Numbered from the stretch's first letter, positions 48,716-59,155 are shown. The stretch: 64,000 bases of DNA from Phycisphaerales bacterium (GCA_030749435.1 JASMKH010000001.1:1-64000), one strand, 5' to 3'. Numbers and translations: made by a program. Notes: generated by a model from the letters alone, not told the origin.

Positions 48716-51628
48716 ATGAAGTGCCGCCTGATGGGGCGTATCCGGATCTGGACTTTGGCCACAGCAGCGACCGCGGTGTCCGCGACTGGCCTGCTCGCAG
48801 CCGACGGCGATGCGCCCGGTGAAGACAACACGGAGCACGTTGACCTTGCCACGCAGCACGCTGCGAAAGTGAACGCTGCGTTGCTCGCCGCCCGCCGATT
48901 GGAGCGGGAGGGGTTGTGGCGGCAATCGGCGGCCAAGTACTCCGAAGTGCTGCAACTCATGCCCGGGAATGAGCAGGCCAGCCGCGGCTATCAGCAGGCC
49001 ATGGCAATGCTCGACAGCGGCAGCATGCTGACCGGCTCCGAGCACGGCGGTGCAGCTTCGGTTGAACAGCAGTATCAGGAGCAACGATCCCGCGCCACCG
49101 TGGAGTTCGAGGAGGGCTATGCTCGAGCGAACCAGCTGATGGCACAGGAGGACTTCGCTGGTGCCGACCGCGCCATCCTGACGGCGCAGATCAAGTTGCG
49201 TCAACGCAAACAGTACCTCTCGCAAGGCGAACTTGAGCAGATGAACAAGCGAGCCGAAGACCTGATTTCGGTCATCGGCGAGGCTCGGGTCAACGCGCGG
49301 CTACTCGCCCAGCAGGCTGCGACGCAGGAAGCGGAGCAGTCGCGAACCGCTGAGATCCACAAGGCGGAGACCGAGAAGGCGAAGATCATCACCGAGAACC
49401 TCATTCGGGTCCGTCATCTTCAGGCCGAGTTGAAGTACCGGGAAGCCCTGCAGGTGCTCGATGAGATTCTGTTCATCGACCCCCAGAATCCAGCTGCCCT
49501 GGCCCTGCGTGACGTGATTCGAACCACCGATATGTATCGCCGGTTCAGTGACTATCAGCAGCAGCGGGCGTTTGGCGAAGCCGAGCTTTCGCTCGACCAC
49601 CAGCGACTGCAGCAGATTCCGGCTCGCAACCTCACCGGCCCCGGCGACCGATCCATCAGCGGGCTGATGACCTACCCGGAGGACTGGCCACAGATCAGCC
49701 ATCGACGCGGAACGGACGGCGGCTACATGATGCCCCCCGCGGACCGGGCGGTGTTTCGGAAGTTGCAGGAGATCAAGCTTCCCTTCACGTTCCCCCCGAC
49801 GACCACGTTCGAGTCTGCGCTGAACATTCTGTCCGAAGCGCTCGGTGGTATGCGGATCTACACCGACTGGAAGGCCCTCGAGGAAGAGGGAATCTCCACG
49901 GATACCGAACTGGAACTGGACCTCAACGAGCAGCCGATGGACATCGTGCTCAGCCGCCTGCTTCAGCAGGTCGGCGATGAGAATACGCACCCCGAATGGG
50001 ACGTGCAGGACGGCATGCTGGTCGTATCGACCAAGGCTGCGCTGCAGCGACGGGTCATTCCAATTGTCTACGACATTCGTGACCTCGTCATGCCCATCCC
50101 GAACTTCAACAACCCGCCCAACCTGAATCTGGGTGGCGGCGGCGGTGGCGGCGGTGGCGGCGGCGGTGGCGGCGGTGGCGGCGGCTTCGGCGGCGGCGGT
50201 GGCGGCGGCGGCGGCGGTGGCGGCGGCGGTGGTGGCGGCGCTGGCGGCGGTGTCTACGGCGACTACGACGCCGACGAAGAAGAACTGCTGAACAACCTCA
50301 TCGAGATCATCAAGAAAAACGTTGATCCGCCAAGTTGGTTCGAGGAGACCATCGGCGATCCGATGCTCTTCAACCGCAACCTGGTCGTGCGGCAGACCCC
50401 CGCGAACCACATCAAGATCGGGAAGTTGCTCAGGCAGCTTCGTGAGGCCAGATCCGTGTTGATCAGTGTGGAGGCGAGATTCCTCCGGATTCAGACCGAC
50501 TGGTTTGAGGAGATCGGGGTTGATCTTGATCTGTACTTCAATACCAACAATGGTCTGTGGAACAGCCTCAGAGATCAGAACTCATCGGCCAACCTGAGCG
50601 ACTTCTTCTTCACCGACGGCGCCAATGCCGGGCAATTGAAGCCCGCGGTGCTCTGGAGTTCGGTCAATCAACTCGACGACAACGGAAACCCGGTGGCGCC
50701 GCTCAATACCATCAACTACGGCGCCCAGGAGGCTGTGCCGACCGCCGATGGAGCGGGCGTGCAGTACATCTTTGGCGGCATTGGTGGCGACGGCCAGCCG
50801 GTGCGGCTTGGTGCCGACCAGACCGGCTGGAGCCCCATCGGTGTCGTCAACAACAGCCTGAGCATTGTCGAGTCGATTGCTTCCGGCTCGGCACCCATCT
50901 TTGGGCAGCAGCTTCTGGGCGACGCCCCCGCGCTGGGGTTCGGGATGAAGTATCTCGATGACATTCAGGTCGACCTTCTGGTGAAGGCCACGCAGGCCGA
51001 CGAGCGGTCTGTGCAGTTGTCCTCGCCGCGTCTGACCTTCTTCAACGGTCAGGGTGCCTGGATCTCGATCACCACCGAACAGGCCTATGTGCAGGGGCTG
51101 ACGGCGGCCTCCGGCAGCGGCTCCGGCGCGTTTGTTCCGCAGGTCGGGACAATCAACACCGGTGTCATGCTGCACATCAAGGGTGCTGCTTCGGCTGACC
51201 GTCGCTACGTCACAATGAACGTGAACTTCCAGAAGTCAGAACTCGACGGCATCGCGACCGCGGCCACGACCGGTGCGGCCGGAGGTGGCGGCATCGGTGG
51301 CGGCGGCGCGGCGAACTTTGCCGGACGGATTGAATTGCCGACGATCTCAGTCCAGCAACTTCGTGTCACGACCTCGGTCCCGGACAAGGGCACGGCCATG
51401 CTCGGTGGCTACCGAACCAGCGAGGAGTTTGAGACCGAGGCGGGCGTGCCGCTGCTCTCCAAGATTCCCTACATCAACCGGTTCTTCGCCAATCGAATCA
51501 CGGCGACCGAAGAGAACACCATGCTCATCCTGCTGCGTCCGGAGATTATTCTGCAGCACGAGAACGAGGATCAACTCTTCCCCGGTCTGAGCGAGTCGCT
51601 GCGTCTCGGGTCCGCCTATTCGCCGTGA
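48716..51628 (+). CDS. type II/III secretion system secretin-like protein (GspD/PilQ superfamily) with polyglycine tract
   Basis: Signal peptide; VSVEARFLRIQTDWFEEIGVDLDL; C-term secretin-like TSVPDKGTAMLGGYRTSEEFETEAGVPLLSKIPYINRFFANRITATEENTMLILLRPEII. Confidence 0.85.
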   Translation: MKCRLMGRIRIWTLATAATAVSATGLLAADGDAPGEDNTEHVDLATQHAAKVNAALLAARRLEREGLWRQSAAKYSEVLQLMPGNEQASRGYQQAMAMLDSGSMLTGSEHGGAASVEQQYQEQRSRATVEFEEGYARANQLMAQEDFAGADRAILTAQIKLRQRKQYLSQGELEQMNKRAEDLISVIGEARVNARLLAQQAATQEAEQSRTAEIHKAETEKAKIITENLIRVRHLQAELKYREALQVLDEILFIDPQNPAALALRDVIRTTDMYRRFSDYQQQRAFGEAELSLDHQRLQQIPARNLTGPGDRSISGLMTYPEDWPQISHRRGTDGGYMMPPADRAVFRKLQEIKLPFTFPPTTTFESALNILSEALGGMRIYTDWKALEEEGISTDTELELDLNEQPMDIVLSRLLQQVGDENTHPEWDVQDGMLVVSTKAALQRRVIPIVYDIRDLVMPIPNFNNPPNLNLGGGGGGGGGGGGGGGGGGFGGGGGGGGGGGGGGGGGAGGGVYGDYDADEEELLNNLIEIIKKNVDPPSWFEETIGDPMLFNRNLVVRQTPANHIKIGKLLRQLREARSVLISVEARFLRIQTDWFEEIGVDLDLYFNTNNGLWNSLRDQNSSANLSDFFFTDGANAGQLKPAVLWSSVNQLDDNGNPVAPLNTINYGAQEAVPTADGAGVQYIFGGIGGDGQPVRLGADQTGWSPIGVVNNSLSIVESIASGSAPIFGQQLLGDAPALGFGMKYLDDIQVDLLVKATQADERSVQLSSPRLTFFNGQGAWISITTEQAYVQGLTAASGSGSGAFVPQVGTINTGVMLHIKGAASADRRYVTMNVNFQKSELDGIATAATTGAAGGGGIGGGGAANFAGRIELPTISVQQLRVTTSVPDKGTAMLGGYRTSEEFETEAGVPLLSKIPYINRFFANRITATEENTMLILLRPEIILQHENEDQLFPGLSESLRLGSAYSP
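50131..50253 (+). repeat. GGN-codon low-complexity tract encoding ~40 near-consecutive glycines
   Basis: LGGGGGGGGG...GFGGGG...GGAGGGVY within the secretin-like ORF. Confidence 0.95.
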
Positions 51629-51711
51629 CGCCATCGCGTACCCTCCGCGAGTGGCAGGTGACACTCCGCTCCGGACGCGTGGATCTGAGTCCTACCCCGA
51701 GGAGGCCCTTC

Positions 51712-52080
51712 GTGTCCGATACGTTTCGACATGTTCGAGTTCGGGATGAGGGCGGCGTCACCGAGATCACGATGCTGGATCAGCACATCCTCGATGAGTT
51801 GGTGATCCGGCAGATCGGTGAGGAGATCGATCAGGCCATGGTCGATGCTTCGTCTGCCAACATGGTGTTGAACTTCGAAAGGGTGGATCACCTTTCTTCC
51901 TCGGCGCTCGGACTCCTGATCACCCTGAACAGCCGGCTGCAGGATCGAGACGGTGGGCTCTGCCTGATACACATCGCCGCACCGATCGCCGAGGTGTTCC
52001 GGATCACCAGGCTTGATCAGGTCCTGCGCAGCGAGGCCGACTTCGCATCAGCGAGGTCCGCACTCCTCAGCGAGGGGTGA
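51712..52080 (+). CDS. STAS-domain anti-sigma-factor antagonist
   Basis: VTEITMLDQHILDELVIRQIGEEIDQAM...NMVLNFERVDHLSSSALGLLITLNSRLQDRDGGLCLIHI; GTG start preceded by GAGGAGG. Confidence 0.9.
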   Translation: MSDTFRHVRVRDEGGVTEITMLDQHILDELVIRQIGEEIDQAMVDASSANMVLNFERVDHLSSSALGLLITLNSRLQDRDGGLCLIHIAAPIAEVFRITRLDQVLRSEADFASARSALLSEG

Positions 52081-52282
52081 GGGCCTTCGTGGAAGCCCAG
52101 AGAGACACCTCGCCTGCGCACGCTGCTTCCCCAAGCGTGCTGGGGCATCATGCCGCGGTGCTGAGTGCCCAGCAGCCAGCCTGGTGCTGCACCGCGGCGG
52201 CACCGCGTTTCGGCGGTCCTCCCCCCAGGTGCGGTGGCTCGGGTGCTCCCTGGGTGACGAACGTCGAAGGTGGCCGTTGGGC

Positions 52283-52699
52283 ATGACTGCCTCGTCGCCA
52301 TGGCGCGGTGTGTGGGCGGTGTCTGGCGAGCGAGAGGCATGCCAGCGGGTGCTGGATGAGATTCTGGGCGCCATGAACGATGCGCGGATGGATGATGCGG
52401 TGGTCTTCGCGGTGCGGCTTGCGACCGAAGAGGCGCTTGCCAATGCCGTGCGGCACGGCCACGGTGGCGATCCCTCCTTGTCGCTGCGGGTCGAGGCCGA
52501 GGTCTCGCCCCAATCGGTCATGGTCTCGGTGCAGGACGCGGGACCAGGTTTCGACCCTGCCTCGGTGCCCGACCCGACCGCCGACGAGAATCTGACGATT
52601 GCATCGGGCCGTGGACTGGCCTTGATCCGGGCATTCATGACGGAGGTGGAGGTGCCCCCTCCGGGCAACCGCATCGTCATGCGGTGGCGCGGGTCCTGA
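52283..52699 (+). CDS. RsbW-like ATP-binding anti-sigma regulatory factor (HATPase_c)
   Basis: FAVRLATEEALANAVRHGHGGDPS...VSVQDAGPGFDPASVPDPTADENLTIASGRGLALIRAFMTEV. Confidence 0.9.
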   Translation: MTASSPWRGVWAVSGEREACQRVLDEILGAMNDARMDDAVVFAVRLATEEALANAVRHGHGGDPSLSLRVEAEVSPQSVMVSVQDAGPGFDPASVPDPTADENLTIASGRGLALIRAFMTEVEVPPPGNRIVMRWRGS

Positions 52700-52887
52700 G
52701 CGTCCGGTCAGGCAAGGCCTCGAATCCGGCGTTGGTGCAAGGTCGATCGCGGCGCGATGACCAGATCCGCTGGTGGCCGATCGCTTTGAACTTTCCACCC
52801 TTCCGAGAAGGCCGCCGCCGGACATGGCCCCGGGATGCGAGCAGCCGGAGGTGGGTGCTGCGGGAGGCGGGCATGTCCGCAAAATGC

Positions 52888-52913
52888 ACAAGGCCCGCAG
52901 ACGCGGGCCTTGT
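52888..52913. terminator. terminator hairpin between convergent genes
   Basis: ACAAGGCCCGC-AGAC-GCGGGCCTTGT perfect 11-bp stem; followed on the minus strand by GCATTTTG. Confidence 0.8.
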
Positions 52914-52944
52914 GGAAGGCATCGATGGCTGAAGTTGTGTGGAA

Positions 52945-55900
52945 TCAGTTCGGTCGATCAGATCCGGTCAGGCCCTGGACTTCGACGAAGTCGAGGTAGT
53001 AGTGGTAGTCCTCATCAGTGATTGCACTGGTCATGACTCGGATGTACATCCGATTGGTGCCCGGTTCCAGATACCGGCTGAGTCCTGCCGGAGCGCCCGG
53101 CCACGGCTCGGCGAGCCACGGCTGCGGATCATTGTCTGCCGGGGTCTGGTCTGGTGTGAATTGTCTCCACGCCTTGCGGGAGAAGTCGTACACATAGACC
53201 TTGAATCGTCCCGCCTCATCCGGGCCAATCCGGTTCGTATACACGCCGAAGCCGTCCGTGGCGATCATCTCTTCGCCGATTGCGCACGTGAGCAGAATGT
53301 CCGTGAAGTCGCGGTGCGAACTGTAGTAGATCGCTCCAGGCGAGTAGAAGTCGATCGCGGGGTAGCCCGGTCCCGTCTGCTCGCTGCTCATCCTGACCCA
53401 CTCGTCGTCTCCCTCAAGCGCCAGACTGAATCGCGAGCCATCCTCGAGCACGCCGGAGACGATGTCCATCCGAACGATCCGGAATGGAATGTCCTCGGAG
53501 AAGTCGGCGTCCTCCGGAGTGACGAAGGCCAGGTTCTCAAGGAATCTGCCAAGTCTTGGAATACGACCCACCGACCGTGTCTCGGGATTGGCTTCGTCCA
53601 GATCCCAGGTAAACGTGCCGCCGACATTCCCGGGCGTGTTCAGCAGTCCAGCGGGCTGTCCGCCGGCATTGCCATACACGGCCGTGTCGAAGAGGCGGCC
53701 CTGCAGCACGCTCGGAATCAGTGGATCGTCGTACCACGTCTTGCAGAAACTCTGGGCACACGCGACGCTCGCAGCAACTTGTGAGGCCGCGGCGACTGAC
53801 CCGTCCAACTGGGCTCCGAAGTCATTGGTGTAGGACCGCGCGCGGCCGGTTTCCGTGAGCTGGTAGACGCCGCTGTCCGGATCGGCCGGGTCGACTTCGG
53901 CCGCTCCGTCGATGGTCAGCAGTGTCAGGTTGGCATTGCCGCCGGTTGTCGTGACGGCACCGCCCCAGGCGCACACATTGGGAAGGCCATTGAATTGCCC
54001 GGAGACGGTGTCCCGCGTGCTGTAGTTCGAACTCCACCATCGCAGGTACTGGTCGTCGCTTCCCGGTGCCGCACCGCCGACGACGGTCACATTCGCGATT
54101 CCCGGGAAGTCGGTGTCCTCTGGCAGCGCCACGGCACGGTCTCCCGCGGGCACGATCACGCTGATGTCGGAGGAGGCTGCCAGGGACACGAGGTCAGCCA
54201 CTTCGGGGTCGTCCAGAAGGAAGCCGGTTCCGGCGGTCGACTCGAAGGCGAGCAGGAGGACGTCACCGGAATCGAGCACCGAGAGCGCATGGAGGAATGC
54301 ATCCTCCAACCGCTCCTGCGGACCGAGCCCGGGTGCGGGGACCGCGCGGGTCGGGAAGAAGTAGGTGGTCGCGTGGTGGGCCATGCCGGTGACGCCGAGC
54401 CCATTGTCGGTCGCTGCCAGCACACCAAGTACGGCGGTGCCCCGCGCGGCGAGCGTCGGGTCGCTGAAGTCGAGCGTCACCGCGGGAAGGCCCATCTCGG
54501 GGTCGGACCCCTCAAGGATCACATTCCCGAGATCCTCGTGGACGGCGCCCTGAACCGGCCCGCCCAGCGGTGGCGCCCACGTCTGCAGCCATGCAGACTC
54601 GGCAAGCACCGCGATGTTGACGCCCTCGCCGTAGGCATCGATCTCCTGTCCCGTGGACTGGGAGAGATAGGACATGCCGGAGGCCCAGGTCTCGAAGAAG
54701 TCGGTGTTGCCGAACTCAAAGGGGTCGCCTGCGGGCCACATGCCCATGCCCTCAGCCCTGTAGAAGGGGGCGGGGCACATCTCGTAGATGTTCTGGTGGG
54801 GGGGGACGCACTCACCGACGGGCGTCGTCGCCTGCGGGTCTGACCATGAGAATGGTGCATAGATCAACTGGCGGAGCGCGTCGTTGCCGCTCACATCGCT
54901 GCCGTCGGGGCCCTCGATGTACTCGGTCGATGCGGTACTCGGCGAGCCAGCCCGCTGCTGGTACGCATCCGCTCCGGCGTGAAGTTGAAGCGGGAAGAAA
55001 TCGGGGGTCGTGTCCGAGGATTCGACGGACGGATAGCACAGTTCCCGCGCCTTCATGGCCATGTACGGCGTCCACTGACCGGCAAGGGGTGGCAGCGGAT
55101 CATCTTCATCGAAGTACATGTGCGCGAAGTTGATCCACTCAAGATCGCTGTACTCGTTCGCCGTATCGATGGCGTCCTTCTCCTGCAGCATGGTGGCGAT
55201 TACCCGCATGCAGCAGTCGTAGTCCTGGCACCCGATGAGGACATTCTCGTCGTCTGCAATGGCATCCCAGGCGCTCCGTCCGCTCAAGGAGCCCGGAACA
55301 TTGCACTGGCCCGCCGACGAGAAGATTCCCTGGCAGCGCGGCATGAACTGGTAGAGTCGCCCTGCCTGATCGCGAACCTGCGCGTAGTCGCTGTACGCGG
55401 CATTGTCTGGTGGCACCGGAAGCGGGGGCGCGAGCGAATTGAGCAGCGAGGTGTCAGCCACCTCACAGGTGCCCTCCACGTAGGAGGGATCGATGTACGT
55501 CGGAAGGACGGCGTCGAGGTACGGGTTGATGGTGACGTTGCGGGGGTCAGGGTTGTACTGCCCGGGCGTATAGAGGATGGAGGCGGCCGGGGCTCCCGCA
55601 GGCCAGACGTAGGTCGGGTCATAGGGGCCGTCCTCGGAGACCGGCCAACTTGGCGCCAGGAATGGCGTGATGCCACGGCACGTGTACGCGTCGTACTCGG
55701 TTTGTGGCGTGCCCTGATCTAGCAGGTACCGATCCACGGCGACCTGAACGCACTCAGAGTCCCATGTCGTGTGCTGGCCGGCTTCGCCGCAGCAACCCGG
55801 GAGCACGGTCTCGACGTAGTCGCAGCACGTGTCGTCATTGCAGTAATTGCCGATATAGCACTCCTGCTCGCCCTCCAGTTCGGGCGTCTCGAGCAGGGTC

Positions 55901-58806
55901 GGGAACTGCATGCTGTGCGGGAAGAAACAACTGCCCCGCGTCGGGTCGCCGCTCTCGGGCTGGTCTGTCGGGATCAGATAGGAGAAGACATAGGCGTCGT
56001 AGTCTTCGGGCTGTCCGCCGGCGGGGGGAATTGCCCCGGCTTCAGCCATGTCCCCCTGGTAGATCCAGGTTGTGGCGCCCGCCGCGGGCGACTGCAGGTA
56101 TCGCGCGTTGGGACTGTCGACCGGGTACGGAGTGTCTTGTCCGTAGTCGAAGAGATGGGTGCTGGCCGTCCAGCGGTTCCAACCGTCGTTGAATGGATAG
56201 AGTTTCTCGGCCACGACGCCGCCTGTGGTGTTGCCGGCGTTGTTGTCGACCTGCCACCCATACACCCAGGGGTTCCACGTGGGGTAGACCAGCCAGAATG
56301 GCGCGTGGGGATCGTCGGGATTGTCCCACGGGAAGGTGACTCCCCGCTGTGTGGCCAATCCGAAGTTGGGCGTGTTCTCGAACTCGGTGCAGGTCGGGGG
56401 AAGACCGAACTCCACCGCATGTCCGTAGAACCCGGGATCAAAGATACCGACCGCATCACCGGTGGCGTGCGCGGGATACAGCCCCTCGCTGCCGTCCATC
56501 AGGGGGAACCATTCGAGGAAGTCGGTCTCGGTCAACCCGAGGGTGACGCCGTCGTTGAACCACCGCAGGGGGTCCCAACCGGTCCATTCTGCGTAGGTTC
56601 CGATGTATTCCCATGGAGGAACAATGTACTCCGGCGAGTCACCTGGACCGCACAGTGGATCGATGGCGTCGGAGCGGCCGGGATTCTGCGGGGGGCACCA
56701 CGTCAGGAAGGCGGGCGTTACGCCTCCGGGGTCGGTCGCGTCGCCGCAGTCGTTGAACGGACAGGTTGTTGAGGGGGGCGTAAACCACAGGGTCCACGTC
56801 GGCCGCCACTGGTTCTTGTGGATCCGGTGCACGAGGTTGCCATCGACATCCAGCTCCAGCAGGGACGGGTCCAGCATGTTGGCGAGCCAGAGCGGGTTCG
56901 GCTCCCCCTGCAGGTTGAGTCCGAGGTTCCAGGCCTCTTCACGACAATCGAGTTGACTGGTGATGATGATGGCGCCCGTGTTGTCCATGCAGCCGCCGAG
57001 CACCGTGGTACTTTCAATGCAGCGTCGGTCGCCATCGAACAACAGCTTCGGGAAGCTCGACGCATTACTCTCGTTGACATACCCCTCCCACACGCCTTCC
57101 AGATCCTGGCATCGCTGCTCAGCAGTGGAGGAGTCGTTGTTGGTGACCAGCCGCGAGGTTCCGATGACACGCATTTCGCCGGGCTTCAAACGCATCCAGG
57201 GGTTTGTGTAATCCCACGGATTGCCCTCGGTGGCGTCCCACGGGAACGGGGTCTCGCCGATGGGCAGCAGCCCCTTGCCCTGCCACTGCGGCATAAAGTC
57301 CACCTGCCCTGAGCGGCCGATGCCTGTGTATTGCCACAGTGGCAACGCCTCCATGTCGGGCTGCCACCAGCGGCCACCGGCGTTGGCGGGGGCCCAGTTC
57401 TGGACGAATGTTGGTACGCCGGGCGCGTTCGCGGTCCCCGCGTCGGCGACGTTGCATGCTCGGAACTTGTCGTTGGTCGTCGACGCGGGGTCGGTGTCTT
57501 CGTAGTCTTCAGTCGTGACCGTGTCGACGGCGTCTTCCGTGAAGCAGCACATGCCGAATTGAAGGCGGCAGACGTCGCAGTTGGCATAGGCGCGAGTCCA
57601 CGCCTCCCAGGTCCACGGATCGCCGACGGAACCGGGGACCACTGGCTCGGGATCGCCCGGTGTGAAGGTTCCGCTCCAGATTTCGTCGCAATCATCCACA
57701 TAGGTGTCGGATCCGCCGCGAAGCACGGCCCCCGCGACTCCGCTGTCCGTGCAGCAGGCACCGTAGGCGCGACACGATCCGGGACCGGTGCCGTCCTCTG
57801 AAAATTCGATGGTGACCAGTTGAGCCCAGTCTTGCGGGCCGGTGAAGCTCTCCAGAAGATCGCGGGCAGCCTCCTGGGCCAGGGCTTGGCATGCCGCCTC
57901 GTCGACGATGTCGTTCTCGAAACCCATCAGGTACATTGGCCCGAAGACCTCTGCTTCCCGCACGCTCTCCACGAAGACCTGGAAGCAGCAGGAGTTCGCT
58001 CGCGAACCGCCGCGGGCGGGGGCGTCATGGGGGTCTTGCTTCACGCTGTGGGCGAGCGTGGCCGCTTCCCGGTCCGCGATTCCCTGAAGCCGCAGCCTCG
58101 CTGCAGCTTCGAGGCCAGCAATGCGACCCTGTTGAATCATGGCCTCCCGCTGACGGTCGAACTCCTCCGCAGCCTCGAGTGTCGGGTTGCCAGCGATGGC
58201 GCCCGACCACTGGTTGTTTGCGGACGCGCGATCAGTTCGCTCGGGGCGGTGCCGGATGATTCGGGTTGCGGGTTGAGGTGCCTGCCTGGCGAACGTCACG
58301 AGTTCAAATGCGTCGAGCCGCGAGAGTCGTCCGGCGACGCGGCCCATGGAGTTCGCTTCGCCATTGACCCAGAACGTGGCGCCGACGTCGGCAGTCGAGT
58401 TGCCGCTCCGCAGTTCGGCGCGCTGGCGAAGTTTTTGAATCGTTGCATCGGGCAGTGTGGTTGCCGGTGCCAGTTGCACACCCAGTGAGTCAAGCAAGGT
58501 GTTGACGCCCGTCAGGTCGCGTCCCCGCAGGGAGATGAGTTGGCCGTTGGGCAGGATGCGTGCGCCCAGGCTGCGATCGAGCCGAACCTTGAGTCGGTGA
58601 TTGTTCAGGTCGGTGGGAATGGTGAGGTCGCGGAGCGTGGCTGCGTGGGGAGTGCTGGGGGCGGCTGCGTGCGGGAGGGCAGCGACGCGAGCGTGCGCAG
58701 CAGCGTCGACCGGCCTTGCGGCCATGACGCTGCCAGCAGCAGCCAGTGACATCAGGGAAAGGACGGTGAAGCGTACGCGGCGACGTGTCATCATGGATCG
58801 ACTCAT
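52945..58806 (-). CDS. very large secreted protein with subtilisin (S8)-like C-terminal region
   Basis: Signal peptide VRFTVLSLMSLAAAGSVMAA; Cys-rich middle; subtilase-like order of motifs GEGVNIAVLAES...AARGTAVLGVLAATDNGLGVTGMAHHATTYFF...VIVPAGD...GSVAAASQVAASVACAQSF. Confidence 0.65.
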   Translation of the reverse strand: MSRSMMTRRRVRFTVLSLMSLAAAGSVMAARPVDAAAHARVAALPHAAAPSTPHAATLRDLTIPTDLNNHRLKVRLDRSLGARILPNGQLISLRGRDLTGVNTLLDSLGVQLAPATTLPDATIQKLRQRAELRSGNSTADVGATFWVNGEANSMGRVAGRLSRLDAFELVTFARQAPQPATRIIRHRPERTDRASANNQWSGAIAGNPTLEAAEEFDRQREAMIQQGRIAGLEAAARLRLQGIADREAATLAHSVKQDPHDAPARGGSRANSCCFQVFVESVREAEVFGPMYLMGFENDIVDEAACQALAQEAARDLLESFTGPQDWAQLVTIEFSEDGTGPGSCRAYGACCTDSGVAGAVLRGGSDTYVDDCDEIWSGTFTPGDPEPVVPGSVGDPWTWEAWTRAYANCDVCRLQFGMCCFTEDAVDTVTTEDYEDTDPASTTNDKFRACNVADAGTANAPGVPTFVQNWAPANAGGRWWQPDMEALPLWQYTGIGRSGQVDFMPQWQGKGLLPIGETPFPWDATEGNPWDYTNPWMRLKPGEMRVIGTSRLVTNNDSSTAEQRCQDLEGVWEGYVNESNASSFPKLLFDGDRRCIESTTVLGGCMDNTGAIIITSQLDCREEAWNLGLNLQGEPNPLWLANMLDPSLLELDVDGNLVHRIHKNQWRPTWTLWFTPPSTTCPFNDCGDATDPGGVTPAFLTWCPPQNPGRSDAIDPLCGPGDSPEYIVPPWEYIGTYAEWTGWDPLRWFNDGVTLGLTETDFLEWFPLMDGSEGLYPAHATGDAVGIFDPGFYGHAVEFGLPPTCTEFENTPNFGLATQRGVTFPWDNPDDPHAPFWLVYPTWNPWVYGWQVDNNAGNTTGGVVAEKLYPFNDGWNRWTASTHLFDYGQDTPYPVDSPNARYLQSPAAGATTWIYQGDMAEAGAIPPAGGQPEDYDAYVFSYLIPTDQPESGDPTRGSCFFPHSMQFPTLLETPELEGEQECYIGNYCNDDTCCDYVETVLPGCCGEAGQHTTWDSECVQVAVDRYLLDQGTPQTEYDAYTCRGITPFLAPSWPVSEDGPYDPTYVWPAGAPAASILYTPGQYNPDPRNVTINPYLDAVLPTYIDPSYVEGTCEVADTSLLNSLAPPLPVPPDNAAYSDYAQVRDQAGRLYQFMPRCQGIFSSAGQCNVPGSLSGRSAWDAIADDENVLIGCQDYDCCMRVIATMLQEKDAIDTANEYSDLEWINFAHMYFDEDDPLPPLAGQWTPYMAMKARELCYPSVESSDTTPDFFPLQLHAGADAYQQRAGSPSTASTEYIEGPDGSDVSGNDALRQLIYAPFSWSDPQATTPVGECVPPHQNIYEMCPAPFYRAEGMGMWPAGDPFEFGNTDFFETWASGMSYLSQSTGQEIDAYGEGVNIAVLAESAWLQTWAPPLGGPVQGAVHEDLGNVILEGSDPEMGLPAVTLDFSDPTLAARGTAVLGVLAATDNGLGVTGMAHHATTYFFPTRAVPAPGLGPQERLEDAFLHALSVLDSGDVLLLAFESTAGTGFLLDDPEVADLVSLAASSDISVIVPAGDRAVALPEDTDFPGIANVTVVGGAAPGSDDQYLRWWSSNYSTRDTVSGQFNGLPNVCAWGGAVTTTGGNANLTLLTIDGAAEVDPADPDSGVYQLTETGRARSYTNDFGAQLDGSVAAASQVAASVACAQSFCKTWYDDPLIPSVLQGRLFDTAVYGNAGGQPAGLLNTPGNVGGTFTWDLDEANPETRSVGRIPRLGRFLENLAFVTPEDADFSEDIPFRIVRMDIVSGVLEDGSRFSLALEGDDEWVRMSSEQTGPGYPAIDFYSPGAIYYSSHRDFTDILLTCAIGEEMIATDGFGVYTNRIGPDEAGRFKVYVYDFSRKAWRQFTPDQTPADNDPQPWLAEPWPGAPAGLSRYLEPGTNRMYIRVMTSAITDEDYHYYLDFVEVQGLTGSDRPN

Positions 58807-59155
58807 CTCTCGGCCGGAACGGCCTGGTTCAATCCCCGGGGCTCATTCCCAAGGCGTTCTCAGTCCGATCTGCCCCACAACGCCGGAGCGTGCCAGATCG
58901 GTGAATGCGGTCTCACGACACGCCGTTGCCTGACCGCCTGTGCGGGGGGGCCAACTCGGGCGTAACGACCACCCACTCCGTGCCCTGTGCGGACAGAGAA
59001 TGGAGCCCGGAGTATATCCGCCAAGGCTGGAGGAATGGCGATCAATACCCCCCCCTGAGGCCGGGAGGAGGGGATTCTCCGCAGTTCCGAACATGCCGGG
59101 CGAACCGTCCGCACCAAGCAGGGAGGCCATCGCAGCGGGCGGGCCGCCGGGATGG

